This document shows, piece by piece, positions 35,505-44,842 of a DNA stretch of 64,000 nucleotides. Position 1 is the stretch's first letter; the number at the start of each line of letters is the position of its first letter. Source of the stretch: Mycobacterium sp. E787 (lineage in GTDB: Bacteria > Actinomycetota > Actinomycetes > Mycobacteriales > Mycobacteriaceae); NCBI RefSeq assembly GCF_001668725.1, contig NZ_LZKL01000084.1, positions 1 to 64,000 of the forward strand, in the 5' to 3' direction. The position numbers and the translations under genes were made by a program. The notes beneath the pieces are model-generated. The model was not told the origin of the DNA, did not search any database, and was given only the letters and a program-made list of their open reading frames with translations.

Positions 35505-38183
35505 TCACCCGCCCTTGAGGCGAATCTTCCAGCGCACGAAGCCCAGATACACGATGCTGAGCACGATCAGCATGCCCATGTCGAACCACCAGGCGCCGAG
35601 CGTGTGACGCCAATGCGAGTCGTGCGGCACCGAGGGGACGGCCTGTTCCAGGGTGAGCAGGTCGACGGTGGAGGCCGATGCCGCGAAGCCCCACCTTGCC
35701 GGTGTCGCCCAAGACATTTGGTCCAGGCCGATCCGGCCGGTGACGGGAATCATGCCCCCGGAGAACACCAACTGCGACATGACCGCCACCACCAGCAACG
35801 GCATGATCTGTTCGTTGGACTTGGCGATGGATGACAACACGAGCCCGAGCATCGCCGAGGCGACGGTGGTCATCGCGATGTCGACGAACAGCTCCACGTT
35901 GGGTATGCCCAACGCCACCGCGCCCTGGGTCGGGCCGCCTTTGCCGACGATCGTGATGATCGTGACGATCGCGGATTGAATGACCGCGAACACCGTGTAG
36001 ACGAAGACCTTCGCCAGCAGGTACGCCGACGTGGACAGGCCAACCGCCTGTTCGCGCAGGAAGATGGCGCGTTCACCGATCAGGTCGCGGATCGTCAGCG
36101 CGGTCCCCATGAAGACCGCACCGACATTGAGCAGCACCAGGATCTGCCCGGGCTCGGTGGGCGCCGCGCCCATCGGGTTCGGTTTGCCGAAGCCGACATC
36201 GCCGGGTACCGACATCGACAGCGAGCCCATGATGAACGGCAGCAGCGCCAGGAACACGAAGTAGCCGCGGTCCGAGACGATCAGCCGCACCTGGCGCCGC
36301 GCGATCGTGGAGAACTGCCGGAGCAGGCTGGTGTGCGACGGATCGCCGATTTCGGCGGGTTGCTCGGCGGGTGGTGGCGGCGGGGGCGGGCCCGTCCGCG
36401 CCAGGTAGCGCGCCTTGGCGCCGTCGGGGTCGCCCGCGACCGTGCTGAAGATGTCGGCCCAGTTCGTCGTGCCCATGGCCGGACCGATCTGGCTGGGCGG
36501 CCCGCAGAACGCGGTCTTGCCGCCGGGCGCCAGCAACAGCACCTGATCGCAGACGTCCAGGTAGGTCAGCGAGTGGGTGACCACGAGCACCACACGGCCG
36601 GCGTCGGCCAACTGCCGCAGCATCGTCATGACCTGCCGGTCCAGCGCGGGGTCCAGGCCCGACGTCGGCTCGTCGAGGATCAGCAGCGACGGCCCGGTCA
36701 GCAGCTCCAGTGCGACCGAGGCGCGCTTGCGCTGACCGCCGGACAGCTTGTCGACGCGGGTGTGCAGGTGCTGGGTCATCTCGAGTTCCTCGAGGACCCG
36801 GGCCACCACCTGTTCGCGGTCGGCCTTGGTGGTGTCGGGCGGCAGCCGCAGTTCGGCGGCGTACATCAGGGCCTGCTGGACAGTCAGCTGACCGTGCACC
36901 ACGTCGTCCTGCGGCACCATCCCGATCCTGCTGCGCAGCGAGGCGTATTCGGCGTGCACGTTGTGGCCCTCGAAGGAAACCGTGCCCTTGCTCGGGTGCG
37001 TGTAGCCGGCCACCAACCGGGCGAACGTCGACTTTCCCGCGCCCGACGGACCGATCACGGCCGTCAGCGTGCCCGGTTGTGCGCCGAGCGAGATGTCGTC
37101 GAGCAGGACCTTGTTGTTCTCGATCGTCCACGTCACCCCGCGCACGTCCAGGCCGCCGGTGCGCGTCGCGGTCGCCGTCTCGTCACGGCGGGCCAGGGTG
37201 CCGCCTGCGAAGACGAGGTCGATGTTGCCGATCGTGACGATGTCGCCGTCGTGCAGCACGGCCGTCTCGACGCGGGCGCCGTTGACGAATGTGCCGTTGA
37301 TGCTGCGGTTGTCATGGATTTCGGTGCCGTGCGCCGTGGGGATCAAGGTGGCGTGGTGCCGTGAGGCCAACACCTCGGGAATGACGATGTCGTTGTCGTT
37401 GGCCCGCCCGATCTTGATCGCGCCGGGCATGGACTCCACCGACGTGCGGCCCGGCCGGAGGATCTTCATCATCGACGTGGCGATGTTGGTGGCATCGGCG
37501 ACGCGGCCGGTCTCGCCTGCCGCGGGCTCCGCAACGCGGGCGGTCTCCGGCTGCCCCGCGGCGACGTGCGGCAGCTGCCCGGTCTGGGGGCGGTAGATCT
37601 TCGGCGCCTGCTGCGGGCCGCTGGACGGGTGGACGGGCTGGTATCCGCTCGGCGGATGAACCGGTTGCGGACCGGTGGGCGGGTGGACCGGCCGCGGAGC
37701 GGGTGGATGCGGCTGCTGGCGGACTGGTCCCGACGGCTGCTGCGGCGGGCCGGGCCACTGCGGGGCGCCCTGCTGCGGCTGGCTCTGGGGCGCCCTGGCG
37801 CCCGGCCCGCTGGCCGGGTTGTAGATCGGTATGGACGTCGTCAGCGGGGGCCGTCCGGCCGAACCTTGGTGGCGGCCGACCTCGAAGGTCAGCGCCGGGC
37901 CGTCCGGGTTGCCGATGTTGACCCGCATGCCGTCCTGGATGTCGACGACGGGGACACGACGGTTGTGTACGTAGAGCCCATTGAGGCTGCCGTTGTCGAT
38001 GGCGATCCATCGCCCCTGGTCGAACCGCACGATGAGGTGGGTCCGCGAGATCAGCGGGTGCGCCACGCGCACGTCCGCGCGGAGATCGCGCCCGATGACG
38101 ACGTCGGTGCCTGCTGCGAAGGTGCGCTCGGATCCCTCGTACCGCACGGTCAGCACAGGTGGGACTGGTGGGCTCACGAGCAC
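35505..38183 (-). CDS. FHA-domain ABC transporter (Rv1747-like), ATPase and permease in one chain
   Basis: An 892-residue protein. FHA domain 1 spans about 10-105 (GR at 31-32, S46, H49, N64). A Pro-rich linker has three 9-residue PVHPP-type repeats at 165-191, and FHA domain 2 lies at about 240-325. The ABC ATPase has Walker A GPSGAGKS at 378-385, LSGGQ at 480-484 and Walker B to 505, and six membrane helices follow from about 640. Mtb Rv1747 has this layout and is phosphorylated by PknF on linker threonines; candidate Thr here are near 115 and 201. Rv1747 is tied to export of cell-wall lipids. No kinase gene is adjacent, unlike in M. tuberculosis. Confidence 0.95.
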   Translation of the reverse strand: MLVSPPVPPVLTVRYEGSERTFAAGTDVVIGRDLRADVRVAHPLISRTHLIVRFDQGRWIAIDNGSLNGLYVHNRRVPVVDIQDGMRVNIGNPDGPALTFEVGRHQGSAGRPPLTTSIPIYNPASGPGARAPQSQPQQGAPQWPGPPQQPSGPVRQQPHPPAPRPVHPPTGPQPVHPPSGYQPVHPSSGPQQAPKIYRPQTGQLPHVAAGQPETARVAEPAAGETGRVADATNIATSMMKILRPGRTSVESMPGAIKIGRANDNDIVIPEVLASRHHATLIPTAHGTEIHDNRSINGTFVNGARVETAVLHDGDIVTIGNIDLVFAGGTLARRDETATATRTGGLDVRGVTWTIENNKVLLDDISLGAQPGTLTAVIGPSGAGKSTFARLVAGYTHPSKGTVSFEGHNVHAEYASLRSRIGMVPQDDVVHGQLTVQQALMYAAELRLPPDTTKADREQVVARVLEELEMTQHLHTRVDKLSGGQRKRASVALELLTGPSLLILDEPTSGLDPALDRQVMTMLRQLADAGRVVLVVTHSLTYLDVCDQVLLLAPGGKTAFCGPPSQIGPAMGTTNWADIFSTVAGDPDGAKARYLARTGPPPPPPPAEQPAEIGDPSHTSLLRQFSTIARRQVRLIVSDRGYFVFLALLPFIMGSLSMSVPGDVGFGKPNPMGAAPTEPGQILVLLNVGAVFMGTALTIRDLIGERAIFLREQAVGLSTSAYLLAKVFVYTVFAVIQSAIVTIITIVGKGGPTQGAVALGIPNVELFVDIAMTTVASAMLGLVLSSIAKSNEQIMPLLVVAVMSQLVFSGGMIPVTGRIGLDQMSWATPARWGFAASASTVDLLTLEQAVPSVPHDSHWRHTLGAWWFDMGMLIVLSIVYLGFVRWKIRLKGG

Positions 38184-38359
38184 CCACTGTATCGGCAGCG
38201 GGCCCGATTGCGGCCCAAGTCGCCGACGCGGTTCACCGGCGGCGGGTCACCGCCGCGTGCACCCGCAGAGTGGGCAAAACCGAGCGACGACGAATGATTG
38301 CCGACGGATTTTGCACCCGAGATTCGGTCTGGCGCTTCGGCGGGTCGCCGCGGTATGCG

Positions 38360-39433
38360 TTATCCGGCCGCGGCGGCGAAATTCGACCGTTGCCGCGCGA
38401 GGTCGTGTCGGCGGCGGCTGGGCAAACCCTCCATTGCACCGCTGACTTCTTTGATGAAGTCGCCGATGTAGCGAATCGCCCGCCTTCCTTCCGGCAGGAT
38501 GTCGGCCGCGATGGGGAAGTCGTGAATTTGGCGGTCCCACAGGTGCAGATCGCAGCGAACTCCGCTGAGTTGCAACCGTTCTGCCATGAGCTCGGCGTCC
38601 GGAAGCAGCAACTCGTCGGAGCTGGCGTGGATGGCCACCGGGGGCAACGACGAGAGATCCGCGTCCACCGGTGACTCGATGCGCGTGCACGTTTCCCCGT
38701 CGTGCGGAAGTCGCGCCTCGCCGAGGTAGCGGGCGAACATCGACAACGCCGCCCGCGTGAACATGGAGCACCGGCGCGCGTTGCGGTGCCGCAGTTTGCG
38801 GGCGGGGTCGGCGTCGGTGAACGGCGAGATCGCCGCGATGCCGGCGGGCCGCAGGAAACGGGTCCGAATGGCCGCCAGCGTGATCATGAAGGCCAGGTAT
38901 CCACCGGCCGAGTCGCCCGCCACGACGATCCGGTCCCCGTCGTAGCCGCGCTCCTCCAGCCAGCGCAGGCCGTTCATGCCGTCCTCGATCGCGTCGGCGA
39001 TCTGATGTGTGGGCAACTTTCGGTACCCGACGGTCAGCACACCGGCGTCCGCGGCCTTCGACAGGCGCGTCACCAGGGACCGGTGCGTGTTCAGGCCGCA
39101 GGTGAGGAACGCGCCGCCGTGCAGGTAGAGGATCGCCCGCTGGGCGGACACGCCGGGCGCCCGCACCCATTCAGCAGCACAGTTCTCGAGCCGGATCGGT
39201 TCGATCTTTGCCGAGTGCGTGACATGGGGTATCAAGCCCGCCAAACCGTCCACGTATTGAAAGGGCCAGTGCAGATTCGGCTGAATGGCCCAAGCGCGCA
39301 CCAGATTTTTCACCAGCAACCGGCTGGCCAGCGACACAGCAAAAGACTGCGGGCTGTGGCCATGGTGAACTCGCCGGTTCATTGCCTGGCTGGGCAATAT
39401 GTGATAACGGTTCGCGCTCATGGTCATTCGCAT
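38360..39433 (-). CDS. HSL-family alpha/beta hydrolase (Lip-type esterase)
   Basis: A 357-residue esterase. LYLHGGAFLTCGLNTH is the oxyanion loop (about 103-118), and VAGDSAGGYLAFM the nucleophile elbow. An acid residue (SSDELLLPDAE) and the His of DRQIHDFPI are also present. Similar mycobacterial Lip proteins hydrolyse short-chain esters. AGGAG precedes two in-frame ATGs (39433 and 39427), and either could be used. Basic Arg-rich ends suggest membrane association. It is divergent from the SDR at 39580. Confidence 0.88.
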   Translation of the reverse strand: MRMTMSANRYHILPSQAMNRRVHHGHSPQSFAVSLASRLLVKNLVRAWAIQPNLHWPFQYVDGLAGLIPHVTHSAKIEPIRLENCAAEWVRAPGVSAQRAILYLHGGAFLTCGLNTHRSLVTRLSKAADAGVLTVGYRKLPTHQIADAIEDGMNGLRWLEERGYDGDRIVVAGDSAGGYLAFMITLAAIRTRFLRPAGIAAISPFTDADPARKLRHRNARRCSMFTRAALSMFARYLGEARLPHDGETCTRIESPVDADLSSLPPVAIHASSDELLLPDAELMAERLQLSGVRCDLHLWDRQIHDFPIAADILPEGRRAIRYIGDFIKEVSGAMEGLPSRRRHDLARQRSNFAAAAG

Positions 39434-39579
39434 TCAACTCCTAGTGCAAGCGGGAGTACCCGCCGCCGCAGCGCGAAAACGGTGGGTGAATCCTTGGCAA
39501 ATGTCGCCTTCATCACTGTTTGAGGGGCAGGCGGGGTGGGTACCGCTACCGATCTCGCAGGTGGCTCAAGATATTGGGC

Positions 39580-40425
39580 ATGGATGAGGCGACGCGCGGA
39601 ACCGCGCTGCTGGCCGACCGGGTCGCGGTGGTGACCGGGGGCGGTGGCGGTATCGGAGCGGCGACCGCGCGGCTGTTCGCCCTGCACGGCGCGCACGTCG
39701 TCATCGCGGACATCGACGAGAAGCTGGCCGGGCAGACCGCCGAGGACATCGCGGCGTCGGGTGGCTCGGCCCTGCCGGTCGTGATCGACGTCCGCGAGGC
39801 CGAGCAGGTCAGCGGCCTGGCGCGGTCGGTGCTCGATCGCTACGGCCGCATCGACGTGCTGGTGAACAACGTGGGCCATTGGTTGCGGCATCCGGGCAAC
39901 TTCGTCGATACCGACCCGCGGCTGTGGGACGACTTGTACCGCGTCAACCTGCACCACGTCTTCCTCCTCACCCGCGCATTCCTGCCCGCGATGGTCGCGC
40001 AGCGCGCCGGCGCGATCGTCAACGTCTCGTCGGTCGAGGGGCTTCGCGGCTACCCCGAGGACCCGGTCTATGCCGCCTTCAAGGCCGCCGTCATCCACTT
40101 CACCCGCAGCCTCGCGGTGCAGGTGGGTCGGGACGGCGTGCGGGTCAACGCGATCGGGCCCGACGTCACCGAATCGCTGCAGGTGCCGTACTCGCAGTGG
40201 CTGTCGGCCGAGGAGCAGACGCAGTGGCCGCAGTGGGTGCCGGTCGGACGGATGGGGCTGCCCGAGGATCAGGCCCGCGTGATCCTGTTCCTGGCCTCCG
40301 ACCTGTCTTCCTTTGTCACCGGCCACACCATCCCCACCGACGGTGGGACCGGCGCGGCGGGCGGATGGTTCCGCTCGTCGCGCCGGCCCGGGCGGGAGTG
40401 GACAAATCGTCCCTTTCAAGCCTGA
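39580..40425 (+). CDS. SDR family oxidoreductase
   Basis: A 281-residue SDR. It shows a Gly-rich TGGGGGIG, NNVG in place of NNAG, VSSVEG with the catalytic Ser, YAAFK, and a C-terminal VTGHTIPTDGG cofactor/substrate segment. The ATG at 39580 is the first good start. It ends 12 bases from the convergent methyltransferase gene. The substrate is unknown. It is not in an obvious operon but lies beside the type III PKS pair and could modify their product (weak inference). Confidence 0.85.
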   Translation: MDEATRGTALLADRVAVVTGGGGGIGAATARLFALHGAHVVIADIDEKLAGQTAEDIAASGGSALPVVIDVREAEQVSGLARSVLDRYGRIDVLVNNVGHWLRHPGNFVDTDPRLWDDLYRVNLHHVFLLTRAFLPAMVAQRAGAIVNVSSVEGLRGYPEDPVYAAFKAAVIHFTRSLAVQVGRDGVRVNAIGPDVTESLQVPYSQWLSAEEQTQWPQWVPVGRMGLPEDQARVILFLASDLSSFVTGHTIPTDGGTGAAGGWFRSSRRPGREWTNRPFQA

Positions 40426-40437
40426 ACACCCTGATCG

Positions 40438-40941
40438 TTAGGCGTAGCCCAATGCGGCGTTCTCCGCGCGGATCCGCACGTTCAGCACCACCGCGTTGGC
40501 GACGCTGAACATGATTGCCGTCAGCCACGCCGAATGCACCAGCGGCAGCGCCGCCACCTCTGCCGCCACCGCCGTGTAGTTGGGGTGCCGGACCCATCGA
40601 TACAGCCCGTCCCGGATCACCGGCGCACCGGGGATCACGATCAACCGCGGGTTCCAGCGCTTGCCGAGCACGGCGACACAACGCCACCGGACCGCGGTGC
40701 TCAGCGCCACGACGCCGAGCATCGGCCATCCGAGCCAACCGATGAACGGCCGGCCCAGGGTCCACACTTCGACGACGCACGAGATCAGCAGCAGCGCATG
40801 CATGCTGACCATCGCCGGGTAGTGATCGCGGCCGAACTCCTTGCCGCCGTGAGCGAATGACCACCTCGCGTTCCGCTGGGCGACCGCAAGCTCGACCAAT
40901 CGCTCCGCACCGATGGCGAGGATGAGCAGGTAGTAATACAT
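40438..40941 (-). CDS. isoprenylcysteine carboxyl methyltransferase-family membrane methyltransferase
   Basis: A 167-residue membrane protein. Four to five helices and the ICMT-type C-terminal signature GLYRWVRHPNYTAV (about 112-125) with following helix and acidic Glu are visible. Bacterial members next to type III polyketide synthases (BpsB in Bacillus, SrsB in Streptomyces) O-methylate alkylpyrones or alkylresorcinols. A GAGGAA Shine-Dalgarno precedes the ATG, 11 bases after the PKS stop. By context it should methylate the PKS product. Confidence 0.88.
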   Translation of the reverse strand: MYYYLLILAIGAERLVELAVAQRNARWSFAHGGKEFGRDHYPAMVSMHALLLISCVVEVWTLGRPFIGWLGWPMLGVVALSTAVRWRCVAVLGKRWNPRLIVIPGAPVIRDGLYRWVRHPNYTAVAAEVAALPLVHSAWLTAIMFSVANAVVLNVRIRAENAALGYA

Positions 40942-40952
40942 GGTCTAGTTCC

Positions 40953-42059
40953 TCACCACTGGAGTAGAAGCAGTTCGAAGCTGAAGCCCGGACCCATCGC
41001 GAGCATCACCCCGTAGGATCCCGCCTTCGGCGGCTCGGCCAGGGTTCTGCGCAGGACGTCAAGCACGGACGCCGACGAGATGTTTCCGTTCTCGCGCATG
41101 GAGTTTCGGCTGTGCACCAACGCTTGCGGTGACAGACCAAGGGCGTTCTCGATCGAGTCGAGGACCTTCGGACCACCGGGATGGCACACCCAGGTCGTGA
41201 TATCCGCGACCGAGAGGCCGTGATCGGCCAGGAAGGTGTCGACCTCGCCGCGCAGATAGTCGTCGGCCATCTTCGGGACGTCACGCGACATCACCAGCTG
41301 GAACCCGTTGGAGCTGACGTTCCACCCCATGACGTCGACCGTCTCGGCGACCACGCGGCTCCGCGTCGCGAGGACGCGCGGACCTTGACTCGCCTTGTCC
41401 CCCAACGGGAGCCGGTCCGCACCGGTGGCAACGACTGCCGCCGCGCCGTCGCCGAACAGCGACACGCCGATCAGGGCCGGGATGGAGGTGTCGCTCCGCT
41501 GCAGCGTGAGCGAACACAGCTCGACCGACAACAGCACAGCCACATCCCCCGGGTAGCCGTGCAAGTAGTCGTAGACGCGTGCCATGCCCGCCGCACCGGC
41601 CACGCAGCCGAGCCCGAACAGTGGGACGCGTTTGATGTTGGGCCGCAGCCCGACTCGCGACATCAGCCGCGCGTCGATCGTCGGCACCGCTATGCCGGTG
41701 CTGGAGACCATCACGATGGTGTCGACCTCGGCGGGTTCGATGTTCGCCGCGGCCAGCGCCGAGCGCACCGCCCGCTCGCCCAGGTCGACGGCGACCTCGA
41801 GGTAGGCGTTGTTGGCCTCGGTGAACCCGGTCAGCTTCGGGTAACGCGACAGCGGCAGCGCGAGGCTGCGATTGTCGACGCCCGCCGTCCGCGCGAACCG
41901 GATGAAGCCCGGTTCCACGAATTCGGTGAGCTCGCGCGCCACCTCGTCCTGGTCGTAGCGGTGCGGGGTGAACGCCACCGCGGTGCCGGCGATGCGCGGG
42001 GCGCCTCGCGCGTCGACGGCGGCATGGGTTGTGGATGTGGAATACCTGGTTGCAGTCAT
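40953..42059 (-). CDS. type III polyketide synthase (chalcone synthase-like)
   Basis: A 368-residue ketosynthase-fold enzyme with the full catalytic triad: Cys152 (LFGLGCVAG), His293 (WVCHPGG) and Asn326 (RENGNISSA). The C-terminal GVMLAMGPGFSFELLLLQW is the family GFG-loop region. Mycobacterial relatives (Pks10, Pks11, Pks18) make long-chain alkylpyrones from acyl-CoA and malonyl-CoA. The ATG at 42059 is the start nearest to the family. It is followed by the ICMT-type methyltransferase, so the likely product is a methylated alkylpyrone or resorcinol. Confidence 0.93.
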   Translation of the reverse strand: MTATRYSTSTTHAAVDARGAPRIAGTAVAFTPHRYDQDEVARELTEFVEPGFIRFARTAGVDNRSLALPLSRYPKLTGFTEANNAYLEVAVDLGERAVRSALAAANIEPAEVDTIVMVSSTGIAVPTIDARLMSRVGLRPNIKRVPLFGLGCVAGAAGMARVYDYLHGYPGDVAVLLSVELCSLTLQRSDTSIPALIGVSLFGDGAAAVVATGADRLPLGDKASQGPRVLATRSRVVAETVDVMGWNVSSNGFQLVMSRDVPKMADDYLRGEVDTFLADHGLSVADITTWVCHPGGPKVLDSIENALGLSPQALVHSRNSMRENGNISSASVLDVLRRTLAEPPKAGSYGVMLAMGPGFSFELLLLQW

Positions 42060-42184
42060 GCCCAGCCGACGACCGCTGCCCCACCGCGGTTCATCGGATC
42101 GTCGGGAAGGTGAGCCGAAACACAATCCGGCGCGGCGCCTCACAGCGGTGGTGAACCGGGCCGGCGTCCCCGTCGTGTATGTGG

Positions 42185-42505
42185 TCAGCTTCCGGGGACC
42201 GACAGGGTGGCCTGCTGCTCCACCTGCAGGCCTTGCTGCTCATCTTGCTGGGCTTGCTGAAGGTCCAGTTGCTCTTGCTCTTCGGCCTGCTGCTCGGCCT
42301 GCTGCATCTGCTGGTCGGCCTGCAGCTGTTGCTGAAGTTGGGCTTCGTCGTCGTCGCCATCGGCTCGGTTCACCACGCTCATCGACCCCGGTGTCCCAAC
42401 GGTTTTCGGGTAGTCGGATTGCGCGGCGTGAAACAGCACCAGCGCTGCGAAGGTCGCGACGCCGGCGAAAATCGTTCGTATGATTGTGGTTTGCATGTGC
42501 GCCAT
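42185..42505 (-). CDS. small exported Gln-rich coiled-coil protein
   Basis: A 106-residue protein. The N-terminal hydrophobic stretch TIFAGVATFAALVLFHAAQ is a signal peptide or anchor; then come a spacer SDYPKTVGTPGSMSVVNRAD and about 55 residues dominated by Gln and Glu with heptad-like Leu, ending SVPGS. The repeated CAG/CTG-type codons give visible low-complexity DNA at 42200-42345. An alternative ATG lies at 42496. The function is unknown. It follows the molybdopterin oxidoreductase gene by 45 bases on the same strand. Confidence 0.68.
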   Translation of the reverse strand: MAHMQTTIIRTIFAGVATFAALVLFHAAQSDYPKTVGTPGSMSVVNRADGDDDEAQLQQQLQADQQMQQAEQQAEEQEQLDLQQAQQDEQQGLQVEQQATLSVPGS

Positions 42506-42550
42506 GCCGCCAAGGCTGCGCCCCGGTGTTAGCAGCGGGCTGGATCGTGG

Positions 42551-44791
42551 TTATCGATTCGCTGTGAGGTCGGCCCGAAATCGCGCCTGCTCGTCGATGA
42601 TCGTCACCGGGATGCCGTTCAGGGCCCCGTTGCCCGACGGTTCGTCGATGAACGTCGGCGGTGAGAGCACGTTGGTGTTGGCCCCCGGCGAGCTGTTGGC
42701 CACCGACAGGCGGGTGCCCGGCTTGCCGTGCCCCCAGCCGTGCGGCAGGGACACCACGCCGGGCCTGATCGCGTCGGTGACCTCGACGGGCACCCTGATC
42801 TCGCCGGCCTCCGACTTCACGGTGACGACGTCGGCGTCGGCGACGCCGCAGCGGGCGGCGTCGTCGGGGTGGATCAGCAGCGTGCAACGGTCCCTGCCCC
42901 TCATCAGCGCGGGCGCGTTGTGCATCCAGGTGTTGTTCGATCGCAGGTGCCTGCGGCTCACGAGCACCAGCGGCTCCACCGGCCGCTCCAGCCGCGCGGC
43001 CAGCCGCGGCAGGTCGTCGAGCAGGTATTGCGGCGCGAGACGGATCTTCTTGTCGAGGGTGCCCAGGATGTCGGGCAGCTGCGGCACCATCGGGCCGAAG
43101 TCGATTCCGTTCGGGTTGGCCTTGAGCATGTCCAGGGTGAGCCCGCCCGGGTACTTGCCGTACTGATCTCCGAAGGGCCCGGTCCGCAGCGTGAGGTCGA
43201 GCATCCGCTCGGGTCCGCCATGCTCGTACAGCTTCCGGATCTCCGCACCGTCGACTCCGCGGGTGAACGCCAGGTAGTCGAAGAACCCGTCGTCGATCGC
43301 GGCGACGTCGACGTCCTCGGCCGGTGTGCCGGCGCACAGGCCGGTCAACCGGATCAGGATCTCCCATTCGTGCGGGCGATCGCCGGGATCGAACACCGGC
43401 GCCGAGTAGTTCGCGATGCTGTGGATCGCGAACAGCAGGATCAGGTCGTCGTGGTGCGGCTGCTCGAGGGGCGACAGCCCCGGCAGGATGACGTCGGCGT
43501 GGCGCGTCGTCTCGTTGAGCCAAAGGTCAACGGAGATCATGGCTTCCAGCATCGGCAGCACCTCGTCGAGCTTGTCGCCGCCGGGTGTGGACAGCACCGG
43601 GTTGCCGGCGACGGTGATCAACGCCTTGAGTTGGCCCTCGCCGGGTGTGGCGATCTCCTCGGCCATGCACGACACCGGGGCCTGGCCCAGGACCTCCTTG
43701 GCGCCGCGGACCCGGGTGCGCCAGCGACCGAACTCGGGAAGGCCGCCTTCGAGACCCGGCAACGGCTGCGTGGTGATCGACCAGGCCGCCGGCTTGGGGA
43801 ACATCGCGCCGCCGGGGGTGTCGAAGTGGCCGGTCAAAATGTTGATGACGTCGACCAGCCAGCTGGCCAGGCTGCCGAATTCCTGATTGCACAAGCCGAT
43901 TCGGCCATACACCACCGACCTCTCCGTGCCGGCGAGTTCGCGCGCCAGTGTGCGGATGCGGTCTTCGTCGATCCCCGTGGCGGCGCTGACCCGCTCGGGC
44001 GGCCAGTCCGCGGCGACGCGGCGCATCGTCTCCACACCGTCGACGTGCGGGCCGGGATCGACCAGGCCCTCGTCGAAGAGGGTGTGCGCGACGGCGAGCA
44101 GCAGCGCCGCGTCGGTGCCCGGCACGATCGGCAGCCACTCGTCGGCCTGGGCGGCGGTCTGGGTGCGGACCGGGTCGATCACGATCACCTTGCCGCGTCT
44201 GCGAATCCCGTTGATCAGCCCCATCACGTCCGGCGCGGCCAGCAGCGACCCCTGCGATGCCGCGGGGTTGGCGCCCATGATGACCAACAGGTCGGTGCGC
44301 TCGATGTCGGGAACCGGGAAATTCCACCACAGGCCGTACATCAGGTGCGACGACAGGTTTTTGGGCCATTGGTCGACGGTGCCCGGCGAATACGTCACCG
44401 GCATCCCCGACATGCCCAGCAGCACGCCCGCATACCGGGCCAACGAAAACGAGTGCGCCAGTGGGTTACCCGTGTAGGCGGTGACCGCAGCGATGCCGTA
44501 CTTCTCGATCACCGGGGTCAGCAGTTCGGTGCAGCGGCGAAACGCCGCGTCCCAGCTGACCTCGTGCCATTGGCCGTCGAGGTTGATCATCGGGCGGCGG
44601 AGGCGGTCCGGGTCGTCGTGCACCTGGGCCAGCGATACGCCCTTCGGGCACAGGTGTCCGCGGCTCCAGACGTCGTCGCGGTTGCCGCGGATGCCGGTGA
44701 CCCTGCCGCCTTCGACGTGAATCTCCAAGCCGCACATGGCTTCACACAGGGGGCAGGTGCGCAGATGCCTGCCGTCGTCGCCGGTCGCCAC
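42551..44791 (-). CDS. molybdopterin (bis-MGD) oxidoreductase
   Basis: A 746-residue catalytic subunit of the DMSO-reductase superfamily. The N-terminal 4Fe-4S motif is CPLCEAMC followed about 27 residues later by HLCPKG. Then come MGANPAASQG, VIDPVRTQTAAQADEWLPIVPGTDAAL, and a C-terminal MGD-binding domain (SLPHGWGHGKPGTRLSVANSS in outline). There is no Tat signal, so it is probably cytosolic. It resembles Mtb Rv0197. I chose the GTG at 44791, just before the Cys motif; a TTG at 44833 would add 14 residues that run through a perfect inverted repeat. The substrate is unknown. Confidence 0.9.
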   Translation of the reverse strand: MATGDDGRHLRTCPLCEAMCGLEIHVEGGRVTGIRGNRDDVWSRGHLCPKGVSLAQVHDDPDRLRRPMINLDGQWHEVSWDAAFRRCTELLTPVIEKYGIAAVTAYTGNPLAHSFSLARYAGVLLGMSGMPVTYSPGTVDQWPKNLSSHLMYGLWWNFPVPDIERTDLLVIMGANPAASQGSLLAAPDVMGLINGIRRRGKVIVIDPVRTQTAAQADEWLPIVPGTDAALLLAVAHTLFDEGLVDPGPHVDGVETMRRVAADWPPERVSAATGIDEDRIRTLARELAGTERSVVYGRIGLCNQEFGSLASWLVDVINILTGHFDTPGGAMFPKPAAWSITTQPLPGLEGGLPEFGRWRTRVRGAKEVLGQAPVSCMAEEIATPGEGQLKALITVAGNPVLSTPGGDKLDEVLPMLEAMISVDLWLNETTRHADVILPGLSPLEQPHHDDLILLFAIHSIANYSAPVFDPGDRPHEWEILIRLTGLCAGTPAEDVDVAAIDDGFFDYLAFTRGVDGAEIRKLYEHGGPERMLDLTLRTGPFGDQYGKYPGGLTLDMLKANPNGIDFGPMVPQLPDILGTLDKKIRLAPQYLLDDLPRLAARLERPVEPLVLVSRRHLRSNNTWMHNAPALMRGRDRCTLLIHPDDAARCGVADADVVTVKSEAGEIRVPVEVTDAIRPGVVSLPHGWGHGKPGTRLSVANSSPGANTNVLSPPTFIDEPSGNGALNGIPVTIIDEQARFRADLTANR

Positions 44792-44803
44792 CCACCCACT
44801 GTA

Positions 44804-44826
44804 TTCCGCTACTGTCGGTAGCGGAA
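44804..44826. promoter_or_regulatory. perfect 9-bp inverted repeat upstream of the molybdopterin enzyme
   Basis: TTCCGCTAC, a 5-base spacer, then GTAGCGGAA. It lies between the PPOX gene stop and the GTG start at 44791. It may be an operator or an RNA hairpin just ahead of the start codon. If translation began at the TTG at 44833 the repeat would be coding. Confidence 0.45.
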
Positions 44827-44842
44827 GTGGCAAAATTCCCCG

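Noticed and set aside
42200..42345. CAG/CTG-rich stretch considered as a simple-sequence DNA repeat
   Set aside because: It is explained by the Gln/Glu-rich coding sequence of the exported protein; units are irregular and stay in frame.
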